Assembly (NCBI RefSeq): GCF_030362835.1
Contig: NZ_JAUCGQ010000001.1
Location: forward strand, 1 to 64,000
Direction: 5' to 3'
DNA length: 64,000 nt
Origin: Cellulomonas alba
GTDB lineage: Bacteria; Actinomycetota; Actinomycetes; Actinomycetales; Cellulomonadaceae
Part shown: piece after piece, positions 34,551 through 43,011 of the stretch
Numbering within the stretch: position 1 is the stretch's first letter
Layout of the letters: every line of letters begins with the position of its first letter
Notes under the pieces: generated by a model
The model's input: the letters and a program-made list of their open reading frames with translations, nothing else
The model's database searches: none
What the model was told of the DNA's origin: nothing
Made by a program: the position numbers and the translations under genes

Positions 34551-34800
34551 GAAAAGGTGCGGACCGTTCCGTCGGAGGAGCCCTGAACCGACTCGACAGG
34601 ACTGTCGTGCGGCGGTCGCAGCCCCGACACCCACAGCGGCAACCGGTCTCCCGGTGCCTCACCCTACGAACGCGGTGCACCGCACTCGGCGGCACACGAC
34701 TCAGGGGACGCGACGAACTCCAGATTCGGGGGCAATCCTACCGGCGCGGACCCCGTCGACGGTGCCACCGATGCGGTGACGTCACGCACAGCCGGGCACG

Positions 34801-35217
34801 TCAGCCCAGCCCGAGCCGCGGACCCTCGATCGCCGGGCACCGGTCCATCACGACGTCGAGACCCGCGGCCAGCGCGCGCGCCGCGGCCTCCTCGTCCACG
34901 ACCCCGAGCTGGAGCCAGACGGCCCGCGCGCCCCGGGCGATCGCCTCGTCGACCACGGCGCCGGCGAGCGAGCTGTTGACGAAGACGTCCACCACGTCGA
35001 CCTCGGCCGGCACCTCCGCGAGCGTCGGGTAGCCGGTCTCGCCGTGCACGGTCTCGGCCTTCGGGTGCACGGGGACGATCTCGTGCCCGAGCCGCTGCAC
35101 GTACGCGGCGACGCCGAACGCCGCCCGGTCGCGGTTGGTGGAGAGCCCGACGACAGCCCACCGGCCCGGCGTCGTGAGGATGCGGCGGATCGCCGCGGGG
35201 TCGTTGAGCTCGGCCAT
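34801..35217 (-). CDS. CoA-binding (YccU/COG1832) protein
   Basis: 138 residues forming one Rossmann domain: RRILTTPGRWAVVGLSTNRDRAAFGVAAYVQRLGH (shown in part) with the CoA-binding VGLS.N..., then EVDVVDVFVNS, ARAVWLQLGVVDEEAAARA, and the family C-terminus DVVMDRCPAIEGPRLG. ATG at 35217 gives the usual length; an upstream ATG adds 19 Arg-rich residues. Physiological role is unknown. Confidence 0.88.
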   Translation of the reverse strand: MAELNDPAAIRRILTTPGRWAVVGLSTNRDRAAFGVAAYVQRLGHEIVPVHPKAETVHGETGYPTLAEVPAEVDVVDVFVNSSLAGAVVDEAIARGARAVWLQLGVVDEEAAARALAAGLDVVMDRCPAIEGPRLGLG

Positions 35218-35315
35218 GCGGCCAGCCTCGCACGCCTCCTCGCGTCGTGCCCGGGGCGTGGGCGCGGCACGCATAGGATCGGCGCGGTCGTACGGGCACG
35301 TGACGCGGGGGAGCA

Positions 35316-35891
35316 GTGGGCGACGAGGAGACGGTGTCGGCGCGGGTGCTGACGGTGCCGAACCTCATCTCCCTGCTCCGGCTCCTGCTCGTGCCCGTGT
35401 TCGCGTGGCTCATCGCGACGCACCGCGACGGGTGGGCCGTCGCCGTCCTCGCCTTCTCCGGCGCCACGGACTGGCTCGACGGCGTGCTCGCGCGGCGACT
35501 CGGTCAGGTGTCGCGGCTCGGCCAGCTTCTCGACCCCGCGGCCGACCGGCTGTTCATCGTCGTCACGCTCATCGGCCTCGCGCTGCGCGGCGTCGTGCCG
35601 TGGTGGCTGCTCGCGGTGCTGCTGGCGCGTGAGGTCGTCCTCGGCGTCATGCTGCTGGTGCTCCGGCGCCACGGATGGGGCCCGCCGCCCGTGCACCTCG
35701 CCGGCAAGGCGGGCACGTTCATGCTGCTGTACGCCTTCCCGCTGCTGCTCCTGGCGGAGTGGGACTCGTGGGTGGGCGCGCTCGCGCGGGTCTTCGGCTG
35801 GGCATTCGCCCTGTGGGGCGTCGGGCTCTACTGGTTCGCGGGCGGGCTCTACCTCGCGCAGGCGCGCCGCCTGCTCCGGGAGCCCGCGTGA
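35316..35891 (+). CDS. CDP-alcohol phosphatidyltransferase (PgsA-like)
   Basis: 191 residues with about five membrane helices. The catalytic signature DWLDGVLARRLGQVSRLGQLLDPAADR (shown in part) matches DG-x2-AR-x8-G-x3-D-x3-D. It transfers a phosphoalcohol to CDP-diacylglycerol at the membrane, making phosphatidylglycerol phosphate or cardiolipin. The gene opens a five-gene run with GTG overlaps (DUF881, Sbp, DUF881), the same order as around pgsA2 in mycobacteria. Confidence 0.9.
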   Translation: MGDEETVSARVLTVPNLISLLRLLLVPVFAWLIATHRDGWAVAVLAFSGATDWLDGVLARRLGQVSRLGQLLDPAADRLFIVVTLIGLALRGVVPWWLLAVLLAREVVLGVMLLVLRRHGWGPPPVHLAGKAGTFMLLYAFPLLLLAEWDSWVGALARVFGWAFALWGVGLYWFAGGLYLAQARRLLREPA

Positions 35892-36844
35892 CGGCGCGGC
35901 ACGGGGGCTCGACGGTCCGCGTGGTCGACGCGTCGATGACGCTGCTCAACGAGGTCTACCGCCGCCCCCTCGACCCGGGGTACGCCGAGGCCGCCGCCCG
36001 GCGCCAGGCCGCGGGGGCCCCTGCACGCCGCGCACCGCGGGTCGTGGCGCTGCTGCTGGTCGCCGCGGTGCTCGGCCTCGCGATCGCCGCCGCCACCCTC
36101 GCGCTGCGCCAGCCGCCCACCGCGGCGCTGGCCGCGCGGCAGCTGCTCGAGAAGCAGATCCAGCAGCGCACCGACGACACCGCGCAGACGCAGGCGCACA
36201 TCAACGCGCTCAGCAGCCAGATCCAGCAGCTGCAGCGCGACGCGCTCGGCACCAGCGCGACCGAGCTCGCGCGCAACGTGCAGGCGGAGTCCGTCGCGGC
36301 AGCGACCGTGCCGGTCGCGGGGCCCGGGCTGCGCGTCGTGCTCTCGGACGCGCCGACGTCCGACCCCGAGACGCAGGACCCCAACGACCGCGTCCAGGAC
36401 ATCGACCTGCAGGTGCTGGTCAACGGGCTGTGGGCCGCGGGTGCCGAGGCTGTCGCCGTCAACGGCCAGCGGCTCACCGCCACGTCCGCGATCCGCTCCG
36501 CCGGCGAGGCCGTGCTGGTCGACATGGTGGCGCTGTCCAGCCCGTACACCGTCGAGGCCATCGGGAACGCGGGCCGCCTGCAGGCGGACCTCGCGCGCAC
36601 CGCCGCCGGCCAGCACCTCGCGACGCTCCGCGCGACGTACGGCATCGGCGTCGACACGTCGTCGCAGAAGCACCTCTCGCTGCCTGGCGGCGGCCAGGTG
36701 GTGCTCCAGTACGCGCAGCCCGTGAGCGGGACGCCCGCGCCGGCGCCGACCACCCCTCGGGGGAACGCGTCGGGCGCCGTGCGTGCGCCGGGCGGCCTCG
36801 ATGTGGCAAGTTCTGCGGGACGCACGGGGAGGGGTGGCACGTGA
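35888..36844 (+). CDS. DUF881 family membrane-anchored protein (first copy)
   Basis: 318 residues. A short cytoplasmic N-terminus (MTLLNEVYRRPLDPGYAEAAARRQ, shown in part) precedes one membrane helix (RVVALLLVAAVLGLAIAAATLAL). A coiled-coil (RQLLEKQIQQRTDDTAQTQAHI, shown in part) and the DUF881 domain (VPVAGPGLRVVLSDAP, LQVLVNGLWAAGAEAVAVNGQRLT) follow. The family sits outside the membrane and is linked to cell-envelope or division clusters. GTG at 35888 overlaps the PgsA-like stop; its own stop overlaps the Sbp start. Confidence 0.88.
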   Translation: MTARHGGSTVRVVDASMTLLNEVYRRPLDPGYAEAAARRQAAGAPARRAPRVVALLLVAAVLGLAIAAATLALRQPPTAALAARQLLEKQIQQRTDDTAQTQAHINALSSQIQQLQRDALGTSATELARNVQAESVAAATVPVAGPGLRVVLSDAPTSDPETQDPNDRVQDIDLQVLVNGLWAAGAEAVAVNGQRLTATSAIRSAGEAVLVDMVALSSPYTVEAIGNAGRLQADLARTAAGQHLATLRATYGIGVDTSSQKHLSLPGGGQVVLQYAQPVSGTPAPAPTTPRGNASGAVRAPGGLDVASSAGRTGRGGT

Positions 36845-37173
36845 TCGCAGTCATCGGGCTGGTCGTCGGCGTGGTGGCCGGGCTCTGGCTCCAGCCGACC
36901 GTGCCGATCGAGCTGCAGCCGTACCTGCCGATCGCCGTCGTGGCCGCGCTCGACGCGCTGTTCGGCGGTCTGCGCGCCATGCTCGACGGGATCTTCGACG
37001 ACCGCGTGTTCCTGACCTCGTTCCTGTCGAACGTCGTCGTGGCCGCCCTGATCGTCTTCCTCGGCGACCAGCTCGGGGTCGGCCAGCAGCTCTCGACAGC
37101 CGTGGTCGTCGTCCTCGGTATCCGCATCTTCTCCAACGCCGCGTCGATCCGGCGCCACCTCTTCAAGGCGTGA
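36841..37173 (+). CDS. sbp: Small basic protein Sbp (DUF1290)
   Basis: 110 residues, three membrane helices: VIAVIGLVVGVVAGLWL, LPIAVVAALDALFGGLRAML and TSFLSNVVVAALIVFLGDQL, ending IRIFSNAASIRRHLFKA. The conserved ALDALFGGLRAMLDG.FDD..F..SF.SN motif identifies the family. It stands next to division/phospholipid genes in many Gram-positives and its role is poorly known. GTG overlaps the first DUF881 stop. Confidence 0.9.
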   Translation: MIAVIGLVVGVVAGLWLQPTVPIELQPYLPIAVVAALDALFGGLRAMLDGIFDDRVFLTSFLSNVVVAALIVFLGDQLGVGQQLSTAVVVVLGIRIFSNAASIRRHLFKA

Positions 37174-37174
37174 C

Positions 37175-38686
37175 GTGACGGACGAGCCCACCTCCGACGC
37201 GCCGCTGCCGACCACCGCCGACCCGGTGAACGGTGCGGTGCACGATGCGGCGCCGCACCCGCTCGACGAGCCGCTGACGGCGCAGGTCTGGCACCCGGAC
37301 GACGCCGCGCCCGCCGCCGACGAGACGGCGGACGACGCAGACGAGACGGCGCCCGACGCGGACCAGGCAGCGGACGACCAGGTCGGGGCGGACGAGACCC
37401 AGCCGGCATCGGTCGCCGACGGGGACGGCGCGCCCAGGACGGGCGCGGACGCCTCGGATGAGGCAGGTGCGGACGCACCGGGTGACATGCCCGCGACGGG
37501 TGGCGCCGAGCCGGGCACGGCACAGCAGCGGCCCGACGAGGGCGACGATGTCGCCGTCGGCGCTGCGTGGGACGGCGAGGAGGCCTCGGCCGCGTCCGAG
37601 GGGCCCGCCGGCACGTCAAGCGACCCCGCCCGAGGTGCCGACGGGACCGGGCATGGTGATTCCGACGCGGAGGCCGAGGAACGCGACGAGCCGGACGACC
37701 TTTCGCCCGTCCAGCCGGCGGAGGCCGCCACGGGAGCGGCGGCGGGCGCCGACGAGTCCGGGGTTGCGCACGAGCCACCGGACGCCGACGACGCAGGTGA
37801 TCCGGACGAGCCGGCGCTCGCTGAGGCTGACGAGCCGGTCGACGTCGACGGGCCCAGCGACGTCGACGGGCCCAGCGACGCCGACGGGCCGGGCATCCTC
37901 GACGAGCCCAGCGATGCGGGCCCGCCCGTCCCGGCCGACGAGCCGGTCCCGGCGGCGTCCTCGGTCGGTGGGTGGACGGCCCTCGGCCAGGCCCTGCGCC
38001 CGCGCCTGACGACGGCGCAGCTGCTCGCCGGCGTCTTGTGCGCGGTCCTCGGCTTCGCGCTCGTCGTCCAGGTCCAGCATCACGGCGACACGAGCCTCGA
38101 GGGCATGCGCCAGGCGGACCTCGTGCGGATGCTCGACGAGACGACCGACCGCGGTGACGCGCTCGCGCGTCAGGAGTCCAACCTGACCTCGGAGCGCGAC
38201 GAGCTGCTGAGCGGCTCCGACCGGCGGCAGGCCGCGCTCGACGCGCTGCGGCGCACCGCGACGACCCAGGGCATCCTCACGGGTCGGCTGCCGGCCGAAG
38301 GGCCGGGCGTCATCATCACGCTCACCGAGCCCGACGGTGCGATCAGGCCGCTGACCATGCTGGACGTGCTCGAGGAGCTGCGGAACGCGGGAGCGGAGGC
38401 GATCCAGCTCAACGGCCATCGCATCACCGCCAGCAGCGCGTTCACCGGCGTCGCCGGGGCGGTCGTCCTCGACGGCGCGACCCTCAAGGCGCCGTTCACG
38501 TGGATCGCGATCGGCGAGCCGGACGCGATCGCGCCCGCGCTCCAGATCCCGGGCGGTGCGATGGCGGCCGTGCGCACGGACGGCGGCGAGGGGTCGATCG
38601 CGCGTCAGAGCCACGTCGAGGTGAGCGCCGTCCGCGTGGTGCCGGACCCCGTGTACGCGACCCCGGTGCCCGTCGCGACGAGATGA
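37175..38686 (+). CDS. DUF881 family protein with a ~280-residue acidic N-terminal extension (second copy)
   Basis: 503 residues. Residues 1 to about 280 are a low-complexity Asp/Glu/Ala/Pro region, predicted disordered and cytoplasmic, including three 6-residue repeats (VDGPSD-like). One membrane helix follows at about 283-303 (LLAGVLCAVLGFALVVQV), then a coiled-coil and the DUF881 domain (LPAEGPGVIITLTEP, MLDVLEELRNAGAEAIQLNG). GTG at 37175 is 1 bp after the Sbp stop. The acidic tail is far longer than in the first copy. Confidence 0.88.
   Translation: MTDEPTSDAPLPTTADPVNGAVHDAAPHPLDEPLTAQVWHPDDAAPAADETADDADETAPDADQAADDQVGADETQPASVADGDGAPRTGADASDEAGADAPGDMPATGGAEPGTAQQRPDEGDDVAVGAAWDGEEASAASEGPAGTSSDPARGADGTGHGDSDAEAEERDEPDDLSPVQPAEAATGAAAGADESGVAHEPPDADDAGDPDEPALAEADEPVDVDGPSDVDGPSDADGPGILDEPSDAGPPVPADEPVPAASSVGGWTALGQALRPRLTTAQLLAGVLCAVLGFALVVQVQHHGDTSLEGMRQADLVRMLDETTDRGDALARQESNLTSERDELLSGSDRRQAALDALRRTATTQGILTGRLPAEGPGVIITLTEPDGAIRPLTMLDVLEELRNAGAEAIQLNGHRITASSAFTGVAGAVVLDGATLKAPFTWIAIGEPDAIAPALQIPGGAMAAVRTDGGEGSIARQSHVEVSAVRVVPDPVYATPVPVATR
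37841..37894 (+). repeat. Three 18-bp coding repeats in the acidic region
   Basis: GACGTCGACGGGCCCAGC at 37841-37858 and 37859-37876 (identical), and a diverged third copy at 37877-37894. They encode Asp-Val-Asp-Gly-Pro-Ser-type units. Slippage here would change tail length. Confidence 0.8.
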
Positions 38687-38829
38687 TCCCGGTTCGCCCG
38701 TTCTGCGTGCCAAGGCGCGCGACGGACATCGGCTCCGCGGCTGCGGAGGGTGCCCGGGTCCGCATAGGGTGTCGGTGATCAGCGCAGGACGACGCGTAGA
38801 GACGCGCGACGCAGGCCCCGGGAGGTGAC

Positions 38830-39300
38830 ATGAGCGACGCCGGAGCCCCTCAGGAGCCCGCGGTCCGTCCGGCTCACGGTCCCGACACGACCATGAGCTT
38901 CGGTGCGTTCGAGCCGGTCGAGGTCGAACCGCAGGCGTCGGTCGGTCTGTCGCCGGACGAGGTCGTGGCCGTGCAGGCGTTGCCCCCCACGTCGGCGCTG
39001 CTCGTCATGCAGCGCGGTCCGAGCGCCGGCGCACGGTTCCTGCTCGACGCCGACCGCACGATGGCCGGTCGCTCGACGGCGGCCGACATCTTCCTCGACG
39101 ACGTGACCGTGTCGCGCAAGCATGCGGAGTTCGTGCGCGAGGGGCAGCACTTCGTGGTCCGCGACATCGGCTCGCTCAACGGCACGTACGTCAACCGCCA
39201 GCGCATCGAGCAGGCCGTGCTCCGCGCCGGGGACGAGGTGCAGATCGGCAAGTACCGGCTCACGTTCCACCCGAGCCCGCACCGTGCGCCCGGTGCCTGA
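38830..39300 (+). CDS. garA: FHA-domain protein GarA
   Basis: 156 residues. The N-terminal tail has the kinase-target-like motif PDTTMSF, corresponding to the ETTSVF phosphothreonine site of mycobacterial GarA. The FHA domain reads LVMQRGPSAGARFLLDADRTMAGRSTAADIFLDD (shown in part), VSRKHAEF and GSLNGTYVNRQ. Unphosphorylated GarA inhibits 2-oxoglutarate dehydrogenase and glutamate dehydrogenase; phosphorylation switches it off. ATG at 38830 follows GGGAGGTGAC. Confidence 0.92.
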   Translation: MSDAGAPQEPAVRPAHGPDTTMSFGAFEPVEVEPQASVGLSPDEVVAVQALPPTSALLVMQRGPSAGARFLLDADRTMAGRSTAADIFLDDVTVSRKHAEFVREGQHFVVRDIGSLNGTYVNRQRIEQAVLRAGDEVQIGKYRLTFHPSPHRAPGA

Positions 39301-39351
39301 GGAGTCGGCGGCTCGCGCGATCTCGGCGGCGGAGCAAGGCGGGAGCTGCCG

Positions 39352-40131
39352 GTGGTGAGCGTCCCCGCCCGGCGCCAGCAACCGGCCGCGCGTCCCGAGC
39401 CGGACACCGCGCCGCGGCACGGCGCGACCGAGCCGTGGCCACGCGGCATCTCGCGTACCGCCACGATGCGGATCTCGGACGTGCTTGCCGCCCTCCAGCT
39501 CGAGTTCCCGGCGGTGACGCCCTCGAAGCTGCGTTTCCTCGAGGAGCAGGGCCTCGTCGAACCGGTGCGCACACCCGCGGGCTACCGGCAGTACTCACCC
39601 GCCGACGTGGAGCGGCTGCGGTTCGTGCTGCGCCTGCAACGCGACGAGTACATGCCGCTGCGCGTGATCGCCGAGCAGCTCGCGGCCCTCGACGCGGGCG
39701 CGGACGACGACGAGCAGACCCCGCGGGCGCGCCTCGCGACGAAGGACGGCGTACGGCTGAACGCCGACGTGCGGTGGACGGCCGCGACCCTCGCCGCCGA
39801 GCTCGGGGTCGAACCCGCCTTCGTCGAGGACCTCGTCGCGGCCGGCGTCCTCCGGACGACCTCCGGCCATCTGGACCCGTGGTCGCGGGATGTCGTCGTG
39901 GCCGCCGCCGCGCTCGCCGAGCACGGCATCGACGCGCGCCACCTGCGCCAGTTCCGGACCGCCGCCGACCGCCAGGCGGACCTCGTCGACCAGCTCGTGG
40001 CGCCGTGGCGCGGCCAGCGCACCGCGTCGGCGCGCGCACGAGCGGGCACGGTCGCGGCCGAGGTCGGCGAGCTCTGCGCGCAGATGCACACGGCGCTCGT
40101 CCGCGCCGCGGTCGCCGAGCTCGCGCCGTAG
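39352..40131 (+). CDS. ftsR: MerR-family regulator FtsR
   Basis: 259 residues. A disordered ~40-residue N-terminus precedes a MerR winged helix (MRISDVLAALQLEFPAVTPSKLRFLEEQG, shown in part; EPVRTPAGYRQYSPADVERLRFVLRLQRDEYMPLRVI, shown in part). The C-terminal helical region (LGVEPAFVEDLVAAGVLRTT) is typical of FtsR/Rv1828-type proteins, which activate ftsZ in corynebacteria. GTG at 39352 follows GGGAG. Context garA-ftsR-nuclease-merR is conserved in actinobacteria. Confidence 0.9.
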   Translation: MVSVPARRQQPAARPEPDTAPRHGATEPWPRGISRTATMRISDVLAALQLEFPAVTPSKLRFLEEQGLVEPVRTPAGYRQYSPADVERLRFVLRLQRDEYMPLRVIAEQLAALDAGADDDEQTPRARLATKDGVRLNADVRWTAATLAAELGVEPAFVEDLVAAGVLRTTSGHLDPWSRDVVVAAAALAEHGIDARHLRQFRTAADRQADLVDQLVAPWRGQRTASARARAGTVAAEVGELCAQMHTALVRAAVAELAP

Positions 40132-40188
40132 CCGCGCGGGCCGCGCACACCCGCGCCGGAATCCGTCGCTCGTCGTAGCGTGGGGCGC

Positions 40189-40701
40189 GTGGACGAGGAC
40201 CCGGAGCTCGTGCCGGTCGAGGTGGTCGGCGTGCGTCAGCACCTGGCCGACGACGAGATCGTCGTGCTGCTGCTCGACACCGAGTCGGAGCTGCTCGTCC
40301 CGATCCTGATCGGACCGGCCGAGGCCTCGGCGATCGCGGCCGCGCAGGCCGGTGTCGTGCCGCCGCGCCCGATGACCCACGACCTCCTGCGTGACGCGCT
40401 GATCGCCGCGGGCGTCCTGGTGGGCCACGTCGAGATCACGCGGCTCGAGGAGGGCGTGTTCCACGCGGCGCTCGTGCTCGACACCGGCGCGCGCGTGGAC
40501 TCGAGAGCCTCCGACGCGATCGCCGTGGCGCTGCGGTTCGGGTGCCAGGTGCTGTGCTCCGCCGAGGTCGTCGCGGTCGCCGGGATCGAGGTCCGGACGG
40601 CGCCGGCGGAGGAGGACCTGGAGCGGTTCCGGAAGTTCCTGGACGAGGTGACGCCCGAGGACTTCGAGACCGGTGCCGAGCCGGGGGAGGACGAGGCCTG
40701 A
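40189..40701 (+). CDS. Bifunctional nuclease family protein (DUF151)
   Basis: About 170 residues. The family core is LVPVEVVGVRQHLADDEIVVLL (shown in part), ELLVPILIGPAEASAIAAAQ, RPMTHDLLRDALIAAG and SRASDAIAVALRFG. PF02577 proteins have been reported to cut DNA and RNA, but the physiological role is unclear. GTG at 40189 or 40180 could start it; neither has a ribosome-binding site. Confidence 0.9.
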   Translation: MDEDPELVPVEVVGVRQHLADDEIVVLLLDTESELLVPILIGPAEASAIAAAQAGVVPPRPMTHDLLRDALIAAGVLVGHVEITRLEEGVFHAALVLDTGARVDSRASDAIAVALRFGCQVLCSAEVVAVAGIEVRTAPAEEDLERFRKFLDEVTPEDFETGAEPGEDEA

Positions 40702-40707
40702 CGGCCA

Positions 40708-40730
40708 ACCTTCGACTTCAGGTCGAAGGT
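40708..40730. promoter_or_regulatory. Palindromic MerR-type operator
   Basis: ACCTTCGAC (40708-40716), spacer TTCAG, then GTCGAAGGT (40722-40730): a perfect 9-bp dyad. It lies 110 bp before the second MerR gene. MerR proteins bind such dyads, so autoregulation or regulation by FtsR is likely. Confidence 0.65.
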
Positions 40731-40839
40731 GAGACACGCCGGAGGCGCGACACGCGGCGCGGCTCGTTGCGCCGCTCGGTCCCGCGGCCTAGCGTTGCCA
40801 GAGGCCGGGGGAGGCCACCGCGTGACGAGTGGAGGATCC

Positions 40840-41424
40840 GTGACCAGCAACGACAGCGCCGAGAACGTCGGCGCGATCCCGCAGCGGGCGCAGGGTCTCC
40901 TGTTCGACGACGACCTGCCTGACCTTGACGTCGCCACCGGCTACCGCGGCCCCACGGCGTGCCGCGCCGCCGGGATCACGTACCGGCAGCTCGACTACTG
41001 GGCGCGCACGGGGCTCGTCGAGCCATCGATCCGCCCCGCGACCGGTTCCGGCACGCAGCGCCTCTACAGCTTCCGCGACATCCTCGTGCTCAAGGTGGTC
41101 AAGCGGCTCCTCGACACGGGTGTGTCGCTCCAGCAGATCCGCACGGCGGTCGGCCACCTGCGCGAGCGTGGTGTCGACGACCTGGCTCAGATCACGCTGA
41201 TGTCCGACGGTGCGTCGGTCTACGAGTGCACGTCCGCGGACGAGGTGATCGACCTGGTCCAGGGCGGCCAGGGCGTCTTCGGCATCGCGGTCGGCCGGGT
41301 TTGGCGGGAGGTCGAGGGCACGCTCGCCGAGCTCCCCACGGAACGCGCCGAGGACGAGGGCGTGGTCGGGCACTCCGCCACCGACGAGCTCGCGATGCGG
41401 CGGCAGGCCCGGTCGGCAGTCTGA
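40840..41424 (+). CDS. MerR-family transcriptional regulator (second of the block)
   Basis: 194 residues. The winged helix (GPTACRAAGITYRQLDYWARTG, shown in part; IRPATGSGTQRLYSFRDILVLKVVKRLLDTGVSLQQI, shown in part) is followed by an effector-type C-terminal domain (SVYECTSADEVIDLVQGGQGVFGIAVGRVW, shown in part). It resembles the Rv1828/Rv1830-type regulators. GTG at 40840 directly follows GGAGGATCC; a longer frame to 40729 has no such site. A 9-bp dyad is upstream and a terminator follows. Confidence 0.92.
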   Translation: MTSNDSAENVGAIPQRAQGLLFDDDLPDLDVATGYRGPTACRAAGITYRQLDYWARTGLVEPSIRPATGSGTQRLYSFRDILVLKVVKRLLDTGVSLQQIRTAVGHLRERGVDDLAQITLMSDGASVYECTSADEVIDLVQGGQGVFGIAVGRVWREVEGTLAELPTERAEDEGVVGHSATDELAMRRQARSAV

Positions 41425-41437
41425 CCCCAGCCTCAGA

Positions 41438-41473
41438 CGAAGGCCCCGACGCGTCGCTGCGTCGGGGCCTTCG
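41438..41473. terminator. Bidirectional terminator between merR and parA
   Basis: 15-bp perfect stem CGAAGGCCCCGACGC (41438-41452) with its complement at 41459-41473 and loop GTCGCT. It lies between two convergent genes. Confidence 0.85.
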
Positions 41474-41492
41474 TGCGTCTCGACGTGGAGGC

Positions 41493-42272
41493 TCAGCGAC
41501 GCGGCGCGCGCCAGGCGCGCTCGAGCAGCGCCTCGAACGTCTGTGCGAGCTCGGCGGCAGCCTGGCCGGGCCAGGCGTGCACCGGCTGTGCTGCTCCCTG
41601 GGCCTGCTGCAGCGCGGCGCGCTCCGGGACGACGGGGGAGAGGACGAGCGGGCCGTAGAGGTTCTGGAGCTCCTCGAGCCGGAACGCCTGCTCGATCGAG
41701 CGCGCGCGCACGCGGTTCACGACGATGCCGAGCGGCTGCAACGCAGGGGAGGGGCCACGGCGGAGGTCGTCGATCGTCCGCATGGCGCGCCCGACCGCCA
41801 TGACCGCGAACAGCCCGGGCTCGGTGACGACGACCGCACGGTCGCAGGCGACGAGGCCCGTGCGGGTCAGGCCGCCGAGCGACGGCGGGCAGTCGACGAG
41901 CACGAGGTCGTAGTCGGAGACCCACGAGAGCGCGTACCGGAGACGGTCGACGTCGGTGTCGTCGAGCCGGTCGTGCGAGGCGGAGCGCTCGGAACCCGCG
42001 AGCACGTCGAGGCCGGCGGCGGTCCAGCTGCTGGGCACCGTCGCGGCGGCGACCGTCGCCTGCGACGGGTCGTCGAGCACCGCCGAGACGTCCGGCGAGC
42101 CGGGCGAGACGCGCGCACCCAGCGCCATCGTCGCGTCACCCTGCGGGTCGAGGTCGATGACGAGGGTGCGGAGCCCTCGCTCCGACGCCGCCGAGGCGAG
42201 CCCCAGCGTCACCGACGTCTTGCCCACGCCACCCTTGAGACTGCACACCCCGAGCACCAGCACGCCGCACAC
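41493..42272 (-). CDS. ParA/MinD-family ATPase, orphan (no ParB next to it)
   Basis: 259 residues. The deviant Walker A is SLKGGVGKTSV, Walker A' is VIDLDPQGDATMALG and Walker B is DLVLVDCPPSLGG. VVTEPGLFAVMAVGRAMRTID completes the ParA pattern. No parB, partition site or partner is adjacent, unlike chromosomal parAB. It may position a protein or structure at the membrane or nucleoid. Starts GTG 42272 and GTG 42263 are both possible. Confidence 0.88.
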   Translation of the reverse strand: MCGVLVLGVCSLKGGVGKTSVTLGLASAASERGLRTLVIDLDPQGDATMALGARVSPGSPDVSAVLDDPSQATVAAATVPSSWTAAGLDVLAGSERSASHDRLDDTDVDRLRYALSWVSDYDLVLVDCPPSLGGLTRTGLVACDRAVVVTEPGLFAVMAVGRAMRTIDDLRRGPSPALQPLGIVVNRVRARSIEQAFRLEELQNLYGPLVLSPVVPERAALQQAQGAAQPVHAWPGQAAAELAQTFEALLERAWRAPRR

Positions 42273-42335
42273 CGTAGCGCCGCACCTGCCCACCTCCCGA
42301 ACGCGCGACGGCCGCGTCTCCGGCAGGATGTCGGC

Positions 42336-42968
42336 ATGACGTCACGAGTCACGCGCTTCGGTCACAGCTGCGTCCGGGTGGAACGGGGCGGCGATGTCCT
42401 CGTCATCGATCCGGGCGTCCTGTCGGACCTCGACGCGGCGCTGGATGGCGTGCGGGACGTGCTCGTGACGCACGAGCACGCGGACCACGTCGACGTCGCC
42501 CGGCTCGCGTCGTCGGACGTCGACATCACGGCACCGCAGCCCGTGCTCGACGCGCTCGCGGCAGCCGGTGCGCCTGCGGAACGGCTGCACCCCGTCGTCG
42601 ACGGCGACCACCTCGACGTCCACGGCTTCGAGGTGCGCGTGCTGGGGGAGAAGCACGCCGTGGTGCACCCCGACCTGCCGGTCGCGACCAACGTCGGCTA
42701 TCTCGTGGACGGCGTGCTGCACCCCGGCGACGCGTATGTCGACCCTCAGGGCCACGACGTCCGGCTGCTGCTGGTACCGATCGGCGGGCCGTGGCTGAAG
42801 ATCTCGGAGGTCGTCGACTACGTCCGGCGCGTGTCGCCGCCGCGGACCGCGGCGATCCACGACGCCCACCTGAGCCCGGCCGGCGTGGCCCTGGTCAAGA
42901 CCGTCCTCGACGGCCTCGCGAAGACCGACCTGGTCGTGCTCGCACCGGGTGAGGGCATCGACGTCTGA
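42336..42968 (+). CDS. Metallo-beta-lactamase fold (UlaG-like) hydrolase
   Basis: 210 residues. It opens MTSRVTRFGHSCVRVERGGDVLVIDPG, quoted only in part because of length, with the family's GH..V... start. Metal ligands appear in VTHEHADHVD, then LGEKHAVVHP, GDAYVDP and AAIHDAHLSP. It is a likely zinc- or manganese-dependent hydrolase of the UlaG-like group, cytoplasmic, substrate unknown. ATG at 42336. Confidence 0.88.
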   Translation: MTSRVTRFGHSCVRVERGGDVLVIDPGVLSDLDAALDGVRDVLVTHEHADHVDVARLASSDVDITAPQPVLDALAAAGAPAERLHPVVDGDHLDVHGFEVRVLGEKHAVVHPDLPVATNVGYLVDGVLHPGDAYVDPQGHDVRLLLVPIGGPWLKISEVVDYVRRVSPPRTAAIHDAHLSPAGVALVKTVLDGLAKTDLVVLAPGEGIDV

Positions 42969-43011
42969 CCGGCGAACGCCGGCCGCGCATCACGACGAGG
43001 GGGAGCACGAC

